This document shows, one piece after another, positions 8,727 through 17,083 of a stretch of 64,000 nt of DNA (positions are counted from its first letter, which is position 1; each line of letters opens with the position of its first letter). Under the pieces are notes generated by a model. It saw only the letters and a list, made by a program, of their open reading frames with translations. It had not been told where the DNA came from and did no database searches. A program made the translations under genes and the position numbers. This DNA is from Thalassospira lucentensis (GTDB taxonomy: Bacteria; Pseudomonadota; Alphaproteobacteria; Rhodospirillales; Thalassospiraceae), in NCBI RefSeq assembly GCF_032921865.1, contig NZ_CP136684.1:3755001-3819000 (forward strand). Reading direction: 5' to 3'.

Positions 8727-9097
8727 GCACATCAAAGCCAAATCTCTGCACCAGAATATTACAGATGCACGACATCGAAATAATTATGAAAACGGCTGAA
8801 ATGCTTGAAAAGCATCGAATGAATGGAATCAGCGAGAATCAAGGTCGGTTTCAATAATTGAAAACCTTTGCAAGATGTTCGATTTATGCGATGTTCATAT
8901 GAACATTTGAAGGGGTCGAATGCACACTAAAAACTAAAAAACGGCAGTTTTATCGGTCATTTCGCGCATCAAAAGTAAATTTCCGAAAACTGTCACTTGA
9001 GGAAACGTCCCCCTCGAATGAAAACAAATGCGTTGTATCAAGCCGGACAACAGGCGGCTTTGGTGCGGACAAGTTTTTATTTGGGAGATAGAAGATC
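8727..9097. other. Long intergenic region upstream of ugpB
   Basis: No gene is evident in this 371-bp stretch. It carries a cluster of ATGTTC half-sites: ATGTTCG at 8875-8881 and the perfect 16-bp palindrome at 8891-8906. Two weak PhoB-like half-sites (CGGTCAT 8954, CTGTCAC 8990) are not spaced as a Pho box. The ugp promoter must lie here but I could not choose a clear -35/-10 pair. Confidence 0.5.
8891..8906 (+). promoter_or_regulatory. Perfect 16-bp palindrome ATGTTCATATGAACAT upstream of ugpB
   Basis: A perfect palindrome about 190 bp before the ugpB start, preceded by a further ATGTTCG at 8875. The half-site equals that of the E. coli GlpR operator but the spacing is 4 bp rather than 6. 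It shares the core TGTTC-N4-GAAC with sites at 4413 and 15626. Probably a repressor operator; identity unknown. Confidence 0.5.
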
Positions 9098-10396
9098 ATG
9101 TTTCGCAAAACCCTGATGGCTGCAGCAGCAGTGTTTGCCCTTGGCAGCACCGCCAATGCCGCAACCGAAATCACATGGTGGCACGCAATGGATGGCGCAC
9201 TTGGGGGTGTCGTTGACCAGATTGCAGCCGACTTCAATGCCAGCCAGGACGAGTACAAGGTTGTTGCCATCAATAAAGGTGGCTACGAAGATACGATGAC
9301 TGCCGGTATCGCGGCGTTCCGCGCGAAAAACCAGCCGCATATCATCCAGATTTTTGATGCCGGTGCTGCAACCATCATTAACGCAAAGGGTGCGACCTAT
9401 CCGGTTGCCGATTTGCTGCAGAAATATGGTGTTGGCTTCGACATCAATGATTATATCCCGGGTGTCCGCTATTTCTATGCTGACTCGAACGACAAGATGA
9501 TCGGCATGCCGTTCAACAGTTCGACCCCGCTTTTGTATTTCAACAAGGATGCACTTGCCAAAGCCGGTGTCGAAGTTCCGAAAACCTGGCAGGAATTCGA
9601 AGAGGTAGCGCCAAAGTTGAAAGAAGCGGGCTATGAAGGTCTTGCTGAATTGCACAGCCCTTGGATTTTCTTCGAGAACTTCATGTCCCGTCATAACCTG
9701 CAGATGGCAACTGCTAATAACGGTTACGACAGCACCGATGTGAAGCTGCTCTATAACAACGATGCGCTGAAAGATCACTGGCAGCACGTCAAAGAGTGGA
9801 AAGATGCCGGTTACTTTGGCTATTATGGCCGTGCATGGGGTGCAAACCAGGATGCCTTCCTGCAGCAGAAAGCCGCAATGTGGATCGGTTCGTCCGGCTC
9901 GTTCGGTGGTTTGAAAAAATCTGCACAGTTTGAATTCGGTACCTCGACCCTCCCATATTGGGAAGGCGTTGGTGATGCGCCAAAATCCACCTTTATCGGT
10001 GGTGGGTCGCTGTTCGCTTTTTCCGGTCACTCGGATGAAGAATATAAAGGCGTTGCCAAGTTCTTCGAATTCCTGACAAAGCCGGAAACCCAGTATTACT
10101 GGCACAAGGAAACCGGCTACGTTCCTATCACGACCGCTGCTTACGAGCTGGCCAAGAAAGATGGCTATTACAAAGAAAGCCCGGACGCTGAAGTAGGCAT
10201 CCAGCAGCTGTCTGAAGAAGGTGGCGAGTGGACCAAGGGTTACCGTCTTGGTTTCTATGTCCAGATCCGTGAGGTTATCTATCGCGAAGTCGATAAGATG
10301 ATGAATGGTGAAGCAACCATTGATCAGGCCTTTGCCGCGATTGAGGAAGAAGGCAATGCGTTGCTGAAACGCTTCAACGACACCTATTCGAACTAA
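9098..10396 (+). CDS. ugpB: sn-Glycerol-3-phosphate-binding periplasmic protein UgpB
   Basis: A 432-residue periplasmic binding protein. The signal peptide is residues 1-21 (MFRKTLMAAAAVFALGSTA, then NA before ATEITWWHAMDG). Hallmarks of UgpB are the WWHAMDG start, PFNSSTPLLYFNKDA, GYEGLAELHSPW and the C-terminal GYRLGFYVQIREVI segment. It captures glycerol-3-phosphate or glycerophosphodiesters for the UgpAEC importer encoded directly downstream. A GGGAG Shine-Dalgarno precedes the ATG. A terminator-like hairpin separates it from ugpA. Confidence 0.95.
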   Translation: MFRKTLMAAAAVFALGSTANAATEITWWHAMDGALGGVVDQIAADFNASQDEYKVVAINKGGYEDTMTAGIAAFRAKNQPHIIQIFDAGAATIINAKGATYPVADLLQKYGVGFDINDYIPGVRYFYADSNDKMIGMPFNSSTPLLYFNKDALAKAGVEVPKTWQEFEEVAPKLKEAGYEGLAELHSPWIFFENFMSRHNLQMATANNGYDSTDVKLLYNNDALKDHWQHVKEWKDAGYFGYYGRAWGANQDAFLQQKAAMWIGSSGSFGGLKKSAQFEFGTSTLPYWEGVGDAPKSTFIGGGSLFAFSGHSDEEYKGVAKFFEFLTKPETQYYWHKETGYVPITTAAYELAKKDGYYKESPDAEVGIQQLSEEGGEWTKGYRLGFYVQIREVIYREVDKMMNGEATIDQAFAAIEEEGNALLKRFNDTYSN

Positions 10397-10410
10397 TCAG
10401 TATCTCGCTG

Positions 10411-10443
10411 ACAGGGCGGCTTTAAACAGCCGCCCTGTTTTTC
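10411..10443 (+). terminator. Hairpin with T-run between ugpB and ugpA
   Basis: An 11-bp stem (ACAGGGCGGCT 10411-10421 with AGCCGCCCTGT 10428-10438), 6-nt loop and a run of T. It should partly terminate transcription within the operon, giving excess ugpB transcript. Confidence 0.8.
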
Positions 10444-10476
10444 GATTCCTGGACCAGTCTTGGGGTTGCGTCAGCA

Positions 10477-11355
10477 ATGAAACGCGTACAATTCGGGCAT
10501 AGCCCGGTTCCTTATTTTTTTATCGCACCACAAATTCTGATTATTGCGATATTTTTCCTGTGGCCCGCGGCCCAGGCCGTTTATCAGTCTTTTCTGCTTG
10601 AAGACGCATTCGGTCTGTCTTCCCAGTTTGTATGGTTCCGAAATTTCGAAGATGTACTTGCCAGTGGGGCTTGGCTTCAGTCTGCGATATTCACCGCAGT
10701 CTTTTCCTTTCTTGTGGCCTTTATTTCCATTGCGATTTCGCTGTTTCTGGCGGTTCGCGCCGATGAAGTTATACGCGGAGCCAAGTCATACAAGACGCTT
10801 TTGATGTGGGGGTACGCCGTTGCGCCGCCTGTGGCCGGCTTGCTGGGCAATATGTTGTTCAATCCGCTGATGGGCGACCTTTATAAGCTGTTCAACAGTT
10901 TCGGTTTCGAATTCAACCACATCCAGAATGCTGGCGATGCCGCCTTTGTCGTGACGCTGATTGCGGTCTGGAAACAGGTCAGTGTAAATTTCATCTTCTT
11001 CCTTTCGGGCTTGCAAGGGATTCCGAAATCGGTAACCGAAGCGGCGACACTGGATTGTAAAAGTGCCGAACGCCGTTTCTGGACAATTACATTTCCGCTT
11101 CTGGCGCCGACGACTTTCTTCCTTATGGTCATTAATCTGACTTACGCGTTCTTCGAGACATTCGGGATCATTGACGTTTCGACCAAAGGATCGCCCGGCG
11201 GTTCAACCGCGACCCTTGTTTACAAGGTATATGTTGACGGGTTCCTTGGCGCGGATATGGGCGGCAGTTCGGCGCAATCGGTATTGCTGATGATTATGGT
11301 AAGTGTGCTTACCGTGTTCCAGTTCCGCTTTATCGAACGCAAAGTGCACTATTAG
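10477..11355 (+). CDS. ugpA: Glycerol-3-phosphate ABC transporter permease UgpA
   Basis: A 292-residue inner-membrane permease. The start MKRVQFGHSPVPYFFIAPQ and a first membrane segment at about residues 13-31 are typical of UgpA. The EAA loop EAATLDCKSAERRFWTITFP is near residue 188. It pairs with UgpE, whose start lies 11 bp downstream, to form the membrane channel. Confidence 0.93.
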   Translation: MKRVQFGHSPVPYFFIAPQILIIAIFFLWPAAQAVYQSFLLEDAFGLSSQFVWFRNFEDVLASGAWLQSAIFTAVFSFLVAFISIAISLFLAVRADEVIRGAKSYKTLLMWGYAVAPPVAGLLGNMLFNPLMGDLYKLFNSFGFEFNHIQNAGDAAFVVTLIAVWKQVSVNFIFFLSGLQGIPKSVTEAATLDCKSAERRFWTITFPLLAPTTFFLMVINLTYAFFETFGIIDVSTKGSPGGSTATLVYKVYVDGFLGADMGGSSAQSVLLMIMVSVLTVFQFRFIERKVHY

Positions 11356-11366
11356 GGGGACGCGTC

Positions 11367-12221
11367 ATGTATCAGTCAAAGTGGCGTACAATCACCAATC
11401 ACCTGATCCTGATCATTGGATCGTTGTTCATGATCCTGCCTGTCTGGATTGCATTGGTGTCTTCAACTCATACTCGCGAGTATCTTTTCCAGCATGGTTT
11501 GCAGTTCTGGTTTGGTGGGCATTTCATTGAGAATTACGGGGCAATCCTGTTTGACAGCGCCGCAACCAAGGGGCGGGTAACCGCACTTGAAATGTTGTTT
11601 AACAGCATGGTCCTCGGGCTTGGTTTTGCAATTGGTAAGGTTATCATTTCAATGATGGCGGCCTATGCGATTGTCTATTTCCGGTTCAGACTGGCGGTGC
11701 CACTATTTTGGGTCATTTTCGCGACGCTTTTACTGCCGCTTGAGGTCCGTATCGTACCGTCTTACGAAGTCGTCGCTAATCTTGGTTTGCTTAATACCTA
11801 TACGGGCTTGATTCTGCCTTTGATTGCTTCGGCAACCGGCACATTCTTCTTCCGGCAGTTTTATCGGTCGGTGCCCGATGAATTGCTCGAGGCCGCACGT
11901 TTGGATGGGGCAGGGCCGTTACGGTTTTTCATCGATATTCTGGTACCACTTTCGGTCACCATGATCGCAGCGATTTTCATCATCATGTTCGTTGTTGGCT
12001 GGAACCAGTATCTGTGGCCGTTGCTGATGACGACCGATGATCAGCTTTATACCATCGTGATCGGGATCAAGCAGGTTTACAACTCGCTCTATGAAGGCGG
12101 GCAGATACCGCAATTCCCCAAGGCATTCGCACTGACAATCATGGCGACCATTCCGCCAGTACTGGTGGTGGTAATTTTCCAGCGCATGTTCGTCAAAGGT
12201 CTGGTCGAAACCGAAAAATAG
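11367..12221 (+). CDS. ugpE: Glycerol-3-phosphate ABC transporter permease UgpE
   Basis: A 284-residue inner-membrane permease with about six hydrophobic segments and the EAA loop EAARLDGAGPLRFFIDILVP near residue 173. A GGGGGACG purine stretch precedes the ATG, 11 bp after ugpA. The C-terminal FVKGLVETEK ending is shared with other UgpE proteins. It is the second half of the UgpAE channel. Confidence 0.93.
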   Translation: MYQSKWRTITNHLILIIGSLFMILPVWIALVSSTHTREYLFQHGLQFWFGGHFIENYGAILFDSAATKGRVTALEMLFNSMVLGLGFAIGKVIISMMAAYAIVYFRFRLAVPLFWVIFATLLLPLEVRIVPSYEVVANLGLLNTYTGLILPLIASATGTFFFRQFYRSVPDELLEAARLDGAGPLRFFIDILVPLSVTMIAAIFIIMFVVGWNQYLWPLLMTTDDQLYTIVIGIKQVYNSLYEGGQIPQFPKAFALTIMATIPPVLVVVIFQRMFVKGLVETEK

Positions 12222-12284
12222 GCTCGATCAATCTATTTGATGTCAGTGATTTAAAATACACAGATCCGCATACAGGATACGAAA

Positions 12285-13355
12285 ATGGCAACTGTTACCC
12301 TTAATCGGGCTGAAAAAACCTACGCCAACGGCTTTAAGGCCCTGCATGGTATTAATCTAGAAATTGGTGACGGGGAATTCACCGTTCTGGTGGGGCCGTC
12401 CGGCTGCGGAAAATCGACACTTCTGCGCATGATTGCCGGGCTTGAAGGCATTTCAAGCGGCGAGATCAAGATTGACGACCGGGTGGTGAACAATGTCGCC
12501 CCTGCTGATCGTGATATCGCCATGGTGTTTCAAAACTACGCGCTTTATCCGCATATGACCAATTACGCCAACATGGCTTATGGGCTCAAGAACCGCGGAT
12601 ACAGCAAAGTCGAGATCGACACCCGCGTTCGTGATGCAGCGAAGATTTTGCAACTTGACGATTATCTGGAACGTAAACCACAGCAGCTTTCAGGCGGTCA
12701 GCGCCAGCGCGTTGCGATGGGCCGCGCGATCGTGCGTGAACCCAAAGTCTTTTTGTTTGACGAACCGTTGTCCAACCTTGATGCCAAATTGCGTGTTGAT
12801 ATGCGACTTGAAATCAAGAACCTTCAGCAACGCCTTGGTATTACATCTGTTTATGTGACTCATGATCAGGTTGAAGCCATGACATTGGCAGATCGCCTGA
12901 TTGTCATGAATGCCGGTATCGCCGAACAGATCGGTACGCCGATTGAAATCTATGAAAAGCCTGCCAGCCTGTTCGTTGCAAGCTTCATCGGATCACCATC
13001 AATGAATTTCCTTGATGGAAGGGTTGCGGATGACAAAAGCCATGTTGTTCTGGGCGATGGCAGCAAGATCGATCTCGACCACGTTATTGACGCAGGCCGC
13101 GATCTTGTCGTTGGCGTGCGCCCGGAACATTTCACGCTTAAGGCCGATGGTAGCGGTGCATTGAAAGCCCGGGTTCGCATGATCGAATCACTGGGGGCGG
13201 AAACCTTGATATATCTTGAGTTCGGCAAGAAGAATGAAAATGTGACCTTGCGTATGCAAGGCACACATCAGTTTGATAAAGGGCAGGAATTGTCGCTGGC
13301 AACCAGTGCAAATCTGGTTCACCTGTTCGACAAGGACAGTGGTAAACGCCTTTGA
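12285..13355 (+). CDS. ugpC: Glycerol-3-phosphate ABC transporter ATPase UgpC
   Basis: A 356-residue ABC ATPase. Walker [10 protein letters not shown] is at 37-45, the Q-loop VFQNYALYP at 81-89, LSGGQ at 135-139, Walker B VFLFDE at 155-160, the H-loop in VTHDQVEAM, and a C-terminal OB-fold domain (GVRPEHF). It energises UgpAE. A 63-bp gap follows ugpE and an intrinsic terminator follows the gene. No ugpQ phosphodiesterase gene is attached. Confidence 0.94.
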   Translation: MATVTLNRAEKTYANGFKALHGINLEIGDGEFTVLVGPSGCGKSTLLRMIAGLEGISSGEIKIDDRVVNNVAPADRDIAMVFQNYALYPHMTNYANMAYGLKNRGYSKVEIDTRVRDAAKILQLDDYLERKPQQLSGGQRQRVAMGRAIVREPKVFLFDEPLSNLDAKLRVDMRLEIKNLQQRLGITSVYVTHDQVEAMTLADRLIVMNAGIAEQIGTPIEIYEKPASLFVASFIGSPSMNFLDGRVADDKSHVVLGDGSKIDLDHVIDAGRDLVVGVRPEHFTLKADGSGALKARVRMIESLGAETLIYLEFGKKNENVTLRMQGTHQFDKGQELSLATSANLVHLFDKDSGKRL

Positions 13356-13390
13356 TTTTATAGTTCCCTGGTCCGTCGTAAGACGGTCTG

Positions 13391-13428
13391 CAGCGGCCCC
13401 GGTGCATTCATTGCGCCGGGGCTGTTTT
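13391..13428 (+). terminator. Intrinsic terminator of the ugp operon
   Basis: GCCCCGGTGC (13396-13405) pairs with GCGCCGGGGC (13413-13422) with one G-T wobble, loop of 7, followed by TGTTTT. Confidence 0.8.
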
Positions 13429-13523
13429 ATGAGATCACACTTGTTTGGAACGGGTGATTTTGTTCTTGTCTCCATACGGGTAAACAGGTAGTTCCTAGGC
13501 GCTTACAAACGCAGGAGCATCAC

Positions 13524-13997
13524 GTGAACGCCGAACAGAAACAGGCTCTTTATCAGGAAGCCGAAAAAGAACTGATCAGCATCACCGAAGGCGAAAAAAA
13601 CGTCACAGCCCTGATGGCAACGGTTAGCTGCATTCTGGCGCAAAAGTTCGACTATTATTTCTGGACAGGCTTCTATATCGTTGATCCGGAGAAAGAAAAT
13701 GAACTGGTCGTTGGGCCGTATCAGGGAACTTTGGGCTGCCTGCGTATTCCGTTTGGCCGTGGTGTCTGCGGTACGGCTGCTGCGACGCTTGAAACCCAGC
13801 TTGTTGAAGATGTGCATGCCTTTCCCGGGCATATTGCCTGTGACAGCCGGTCGAACTCCGAAATCGTGGTGCCGGTTCTGAATGCGCAAGGACAGTTGAT
13901 TGCGGTGCTTGACGTCGATAGTGTCGACATCAGCTCGTTCGACGAGACTGATCGCGTCGCACTTGAAACTTTAATGCAGCGCATTTTTGCGCAATGA
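13524..13997 (+). CDS. msrC: Free methionine-(R)-sulfoxide reductase (GAF-domain MsrC)
   Basis: A 157-residue single GAF-domain enzyme that reduces free L-methionine-(R)-sulfoxide with thioredoxin-type reductants. The three family cysteines are present: Cys72 in GTLGCLR, Cys82 in GRGVCGTA and Cys106 in PGHIACDSRS. The run GRGVCGTAA...EDVHAFPGHIACDSRSNSE is the strongest signature of this family. The length matches E. coli YebR/MsrC. It is cytoplasmic. A palindrome and ssb follow on the same strand, but with a 59-bp gap. Confidence 0.93.
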   Translation: MNAEQKQALYQEAEKELISITEGEKNVTALMATVSCILAQKFDYYFWTGFYIVDPEKENELVVGPYQGTLGCLRIPFGRGVCGTAAATLETQLVEDVHAFPGHIACDSRSNSEIVVPVLNAQGQLIAVLDVDSVDISSFDETDRVALETLMQRIFAQ

Positions 13998-14007
13998 TAA
14001 CTCACCA

Positions 14008-14025
14008 GTTTCGTACATACGAAAC
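14008..14025 (+). promoter_or_regulatory. Perfect 8-2-8 palindrome upstream of ssb
   Basis: GTTTCGTA-CA-TACGAAAC is perfectly symmetric, ends 31 bp before the ssb ATG and lies just after the msrC stop. The 2-nt centre rules out an RNA hairpin with all eight pairs, so it is more likely a DNA operator. It is not the GTTC-N7-GTTC LexA box of alphaproteobacteria. Confidence 0.5.
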
Positions 14026-14056
14026 GGCGGACAACACAAACTTTGGAAGATAACCC

Positions 14057-14581
14057 ATGGCTGGCAGTGTCAATAAAGTCATTCTCGTCGGGAACCTCGG
14101 CCGCGACCCTGAAATCCGTTTCACCCAGGCGGGCAAAAAGATTGCCAATTTCAGCATTGCGACTTCGGAACAATGGCGTGACCGTCAGTCGGGTGAGCGC
14201 CGCGAGCGCACCGAATGGCATCGTATTGTCGTCTTCAACGAAGGCCTTGCCGACGTTGTCGAGCGCTTTGTGAAAAAAGGCAGCAAGCTTTACATCGAAG
14301 GCCAGCTCCGCACCCGCAAGTGGCAGGGACAGGATGGCAAGGACAACTACACCACCGAGATCGTTCTTGAAGGCTTTAACTCGAACCTGACCATGCTGGA
14401 TAACCGCGGCGAAGGCGGCGGAATGGGTGGTGGTTCCGGATCGGGCGGCGGATACGGTGCAGATAACGGTGGTGGATACGGCGGCGGTTCCGATGCTGGC
14501 TGGGGTAACAGCGGATCCTCCTCGGGTAGCGGTTCGGCACCGGCTGGTGCACCGGATCTCGATGACGAGATTCCATTCTAA
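14057..14581 (+). CDS. ssb: Single-stranded DNA-binding protein
   Basis: A 174-residue SSB that coats single-stranded DNA during replication, recombination and repair. The N-terminal OB fold is residues 1-110 ([19 protein letters not shown]...; [19 protein letters not shown]). A Gly/Ser-rich linker covers about 118-160. The C-terminal acidic tip DLDDEIPF recruits partner proteins. GGAAG precedes the ATG. It stands alone with its own terminator. RecG, a known partner of SSB tips, is encoded in the same window. Confidence 0.96.
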   Translation: MAGSVNKVILVGNLGRDPEIRFTQAGKKIANFSIATSEQWRDRQSGERRERTEWHRIVVFNEGLADVVERFVKKGSKLYIEGQLRTRKWQGQDGKDNYTTEIVLEGFNSNLTMLDNRGEGGGMGGGSGSGGGYGADNGGGYGGGSDAGWGNSGSSSGSGSAPAGAPDLDDEIPF

Positions 14582-14608
14582 GAAAATATTTGATTACAAG
14601 ATTTCATT

Positions 14609-14649
14609 GATGCCTCCGAACATGCTTTTGTCCGGGGGCATCTTTGTTT
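14609..14649 (+). terminator. Intrinsic terminator after ssb
   Basis: A stem of about 14 bp with one wobble and one mismatch (GATGCCTCCGAACA 14609-14622 with TGTCCGGGGGCATC 14629-14642) followed by TTTGTTT. Confidence 0.7.
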
Positions 14650-14725
14650 AAAGGCTAAGCAACACTAGGTTTTTTAGGTCTGTGTTAGTGTTCCGGATCG
14701 TGATTGGCGAGAAGTTGCATATAAA

Positions 14726-15598
14726 ATGATATCCAGCGGCAAGCTAAGTCTTGAATTCATAAAGCGTCAGGCAGAAGAGGAACAAATCCTGCCGACGAAC
14801 TTCAAACAGGTCAAACTGACGAAAAAGTACCTGCTGCCCCGTTTGAAGGAACTTTATGACGACATGCTGCGTCTGAGACTGCAGTTCGATCAGGAATTCG
14901 ACCCGACGAACCATCCCTCAAAGGGTATTTATCCGAAAGGCTATTGTTACGAGATAACCAAGGGGGTCAAAGACCTGCTGGAACATGAACTCCGATCACC
15001 AAAGACATTGGGACTTGCGGCGTTGCGCGATTTCTGTCTGCAGGGGGGGATTGCCAAAAGGGTCTGGGGCAATCTGCGCCACGAATATTTTCAGAACGCA
15101 TTCCAGTTCGGAGATCTTTATGTCGATGTTTCCAACGATACTGTAACGATCACCAAGCCAAAGGTGGAAATTCTTCCACTTGGCAAAGCCAGATTCCATT
15201 CGATTTCTGATTACGATATTTACGGCAGCTTGGCGGAAAAGTACTGGAACGGTCAGGTATATCCGAACCGGCACTTACCGGAGCTTGCCGTCATGTTCCC
15301 GATCCTGTTCGTTTCGGCCGAGGGAAACTTGCAGATACACGCAAATTACCAGACCATCCTGTATCGGAATATGCAGCTTGATTTTGCATTGGCCGAGAAG
15401 TTCCTGAACAAGGGCAGGTTTCGTGATCGGATATTGCCTGAACACCATGTCAAACGTCTGTCGTCCGAGTTCGGTGGTCTTGAAATACCGGTATCAAATG
15501 ATGACCTTAAAAAGTACTTCTCGGATGCACGCCGCACAGAATTGCGTCTGGATGCAGTTCGGTGTCAATTGCTGCTTGATCAGGCACGGACAATTTGA
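14726..15598 (+). CDS. Hypothetical protein, no recognised family
   Basis: A 290-residue soluble protein that I do not recognise. It has no signal peptide or membrane segment, is rich in charged residues, and has a helical, basic N-terminal half (residues 1-60, KKYLLPRLKELYDDMLRLRLQ). A central stretch at about 85-115 reads LEHELRSPKTLGLAALRDFC. Codon use matches neighbouring genes, so it looks real and resident. The next gene downstream is a Nudix hydrolase on the same strand about 100 bp away. There is no obvious catalytic motif. Confidence 0.75.
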   Translation: MISSGKLSLEFIKRQAEEEQILPTNFKQVKLTKKYLLPRLKELYDDMLRLRLQFDQEFDPTNHPSKGIYPKGYCYEITKGVKDLLEHELRSPKTLGLAALRDFCLQGGIAKRVWGNLRHEYFQNAFQFGDLYVDVSNDTVTITKPKVEILPLGKARFHSISDYDIYGSLAEKYWNGQVYPNRHLPELAVMFPILFVSAEGNLQIHANYQTILYRNMQLDFALAEKFLNKGRFRDRILPEHHVKRLSSEFGGLEIPVSNDDLKKYFSDARRTELRLDAVRCQLLLDQARTI

Positions 15599-15625
15599 AA
15601 TTGTCGTAACTTCAAACATCTGAAG

Positions 15626-15640
15626 TGTTCATTTGAACAT
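15626..15640 (+). promoter_or_regulatory. Palindrome TGTTCA-TT-TGAACA, candidate operator
   Basis: A 6-2-6 inverted repeat in the gap between the hypothetical gene and the Nudix gene, the same core as the ugpB-upstream site at 8892-8905. Its position favours a Nudix start downstream of it (15672 or 15702) over the TTG at 15633 that it overlaps. Confidence 0.4.
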
Positions 15641-15701
15641 ATTTGCAAGGCCGCAATCCAGGAACATCAATTTGGTTGGACCGATCTTTGGCAACCCTGA
15701 C

Positions 15702-16121
15702 ATGGGTAGAAATTATATCGTGCAAGACTGTGTCTATGCCGTCATCCTGAACGATGCAGGCGAAGTTGCCGTTGCGCGTACCCCAAAGGGGCTGGTGCTT
15801 ATTGGTGGTGGGGTGGAGCGCGGAGAAAGTGAACGCGATGCATTGCATCGCGAAGCCTATGAAGAATCCGGTTACAAGATCGATATCCATAATCGCCTTG
15901 GTATTGCGTCACAATACGTCAATAACTTTGCCAAAGGTCGATTTCGACTAAAACGCGGTGTGTTTTTCCTGTGCAAATTTACCGAACGTTTGGGGCCTCC
16001 GGTTGAACCAGATCATGAATTAATCTGGTTGACCTATGACGAAGCCTATCAACAACTAATCCGTCCGTTTCATCGCTGGGCCCTTGAGATCGGTGTTATG
16101 GGCGAACAAGCGTCATCCTAG
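15702..16121 (+). CDS. Nudix hydrolase
   Basis: A Nudix-fold phosphohydrolase of about 139 residues (162 if translation begins at TTG 15633). The Nudix box is complete: GGGVERGES...ALHREAYEESGYKI, with the RE-x2-EE metal-binding core. Substrate unknown; relatives clean up oxidised or surplus nucleotides, dinucleotides or ADP-ribose. I prefer ATG 15702 because conserved sequence starts at GRNYIVQDCVYAVIL; TTG 15672, with AGGA ahead of it, is an alternative. Its end overlaps the convergent YchJ-like gene by four bases. Confidence 0.88.
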   Translation: MGRNYIVQDCVYAVILNDAGEVAVARTPKGLVLIGGGVERGESERDALHREAYEESGYKIDIHNRLGIASQYVNNFAKGRFRLKRGVFFLCKFTERLGPPVEPDHELIWLTYDEAYQQLIRPFHRWALEIGVMGEQASS

Positions 16122-16627
16122 CCGCAGCATTTTTTGTATTTCTTCCCAGAGCCACACGGGCAGGGATCATTTCGACCGGTATTTGTTGGGCTGGCCGTGA
16201 TATTGCCGGGCGATGTTTCGGGAAATTCACCATCGATATACAACCAGTTACCATTACGCCGTTCGAACCGGGATATTTCATGTAGCGCGTGATCCCGCCC
16301 GTTGTCACGAAATCGGGCAATAAATTCGACCATCCCGTGCTGATCGAGGATGCCACCTTTGTGTGTGGCAATAATTTCCAGGCCTAGCCATTCATTGTTA
16401 TCTGCCTTGATCTGCTCAGGATCAAATCCGGATGCCTTTTCCGGAGCAAGGGTCGCCAGCAGGTAATCGGCATCGCGAGTGACAAAAGCACTATACCGAG
16501 ACCGCATCAATTGCTCTGCCGTTGAGGCTTTGCGCTTTCCAGATAGTAGTTCACCGCAGCATTTGCCAAAGATTTTGGGGGCACCACATGGACAGGGGGA
16601 TATTGCGTCTGTTTTCGCCATGTTCAT
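16118..16627 (-). CDS. YchJ-like protein with two SEC-C zinc motifs (UPF0225)
   Basis: A 169-residue protein with a Cys-rich SEC-C-like motif at the N-terminus (CPCGAPKIFGKCC, residues 12-24) and a second at the C-terminus (CPCGSGKKYKKCC, about 156-168). The central domain (STAEQLMRSRYSAF, ADYLLATL) is the YchJ/NTF2-like fold. SEC-C motifs bind zinc and in SecA contact SecB; the function of YchJ proteins is not settled. AGGA lies 9 bases before ATG 16627. Convergent with the Nudix gene. Confidence 0.9.
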   Translation of the reverse strand: MNMAKTDAISPCPCGAPKIFGKCCGELLSGKRKASTAEQLMRSRYSAFVTRDADYLLATLAPEKASGFDPEQIKADNNEWLGLEIIATHKGGILDQHGMVEFIARFRDNGRDHALHEISRFERRNGNWLYIDGEFPETSPGNITASPTNTGRNDPCPCGSGKKYKKCCG

Positions 16628-16911
16628 CTATAGCTGTCCTTTGGTCATGTATGCTGTTGCCGGTCAAAATGGTCTTAGGGTTGATGCTGGGGGAATGGCA
16701 ACAGGTTTCGCGCAGGACACGCGAATAAGCGAGACTTTATCTAAAGCGCAAAAACTCTGTGAAAAACAATACAGCGTGCCTTTTTTTTGCCGCATATCGA
16801 TCCTAGCGTAAGATTGTCAGCATTGATAATATCCGACTGGATTTATCGGGTAAATTATGTAAAATGCTGATATTGAAAGTTAAATATAACTGAAATCCGG
16901 TCAGGTTTATC

Positions 16912-16941
16912 TTGACGAATTTACTCGGGTTTAGATATATT
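16912..16941 (+). promoter_or_regulatory. Sigma-70-type promoter upstream of rpoH
   Basis: TTGACG (16912-16917) and TATATT (16936-16941) are separated by 18 bp, each matching consensus at 5 of 6 positions. The predicted start near 16948 puts the Cys-rich short ORF and rpoH on one transcript. Confidence 0.55.
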
Positions 16942-17041
16942 AACTTTTGCGGGTGGGGGCCCAATGGCACCGCCGGATAGTGTTCCGGCCTAATGGCGGA
17001 CATGTAAATTGTCGATTTGCTTCGAGGAAGGAAGAGACACG

Positions 17042-17083
17042 ATGAATATGAGTTATCTTTGCGTCTGCTGTCCTCTCCCATAG
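17042..17083 (+). CDS. Short Cys-rich upstream ORF (putative leader peptide)
   Basis: A 13-codon ORF encoding MNMSYLCVCCPLP. An excellent Shine-Dalgarno (AAGGAAG, 17028-17034) precedes the ATG at normal spacing. Three of the last seven residues are Cys. The stop codon TAG lies inside the palindrome CCCATAGG-G-CCTATGGG (17077-17093), so ribosome position would control whether that hairpin forms. The layout is that of a ribosome-sensing leader peptide, here 169 nt before rpoH. No homologue is claimed; function is inference. Confidence 0.5.
   Translation: MNMSYLCVCCPLP

Noticed and set aside
8954..8996. PhoB box before ugpB
   Set aside because: Two weak half-sites (CGGTCAT and CTGTCAC) are 36 bp apart, which does not fit the 11-bp repeat of a Pho box.
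9077..10105. 342-codon minus-strand ORF opposite ugpB
   Set aside because: Antisense shadow of a strongly recognised binding-protein gene; no plausible start context or domain.
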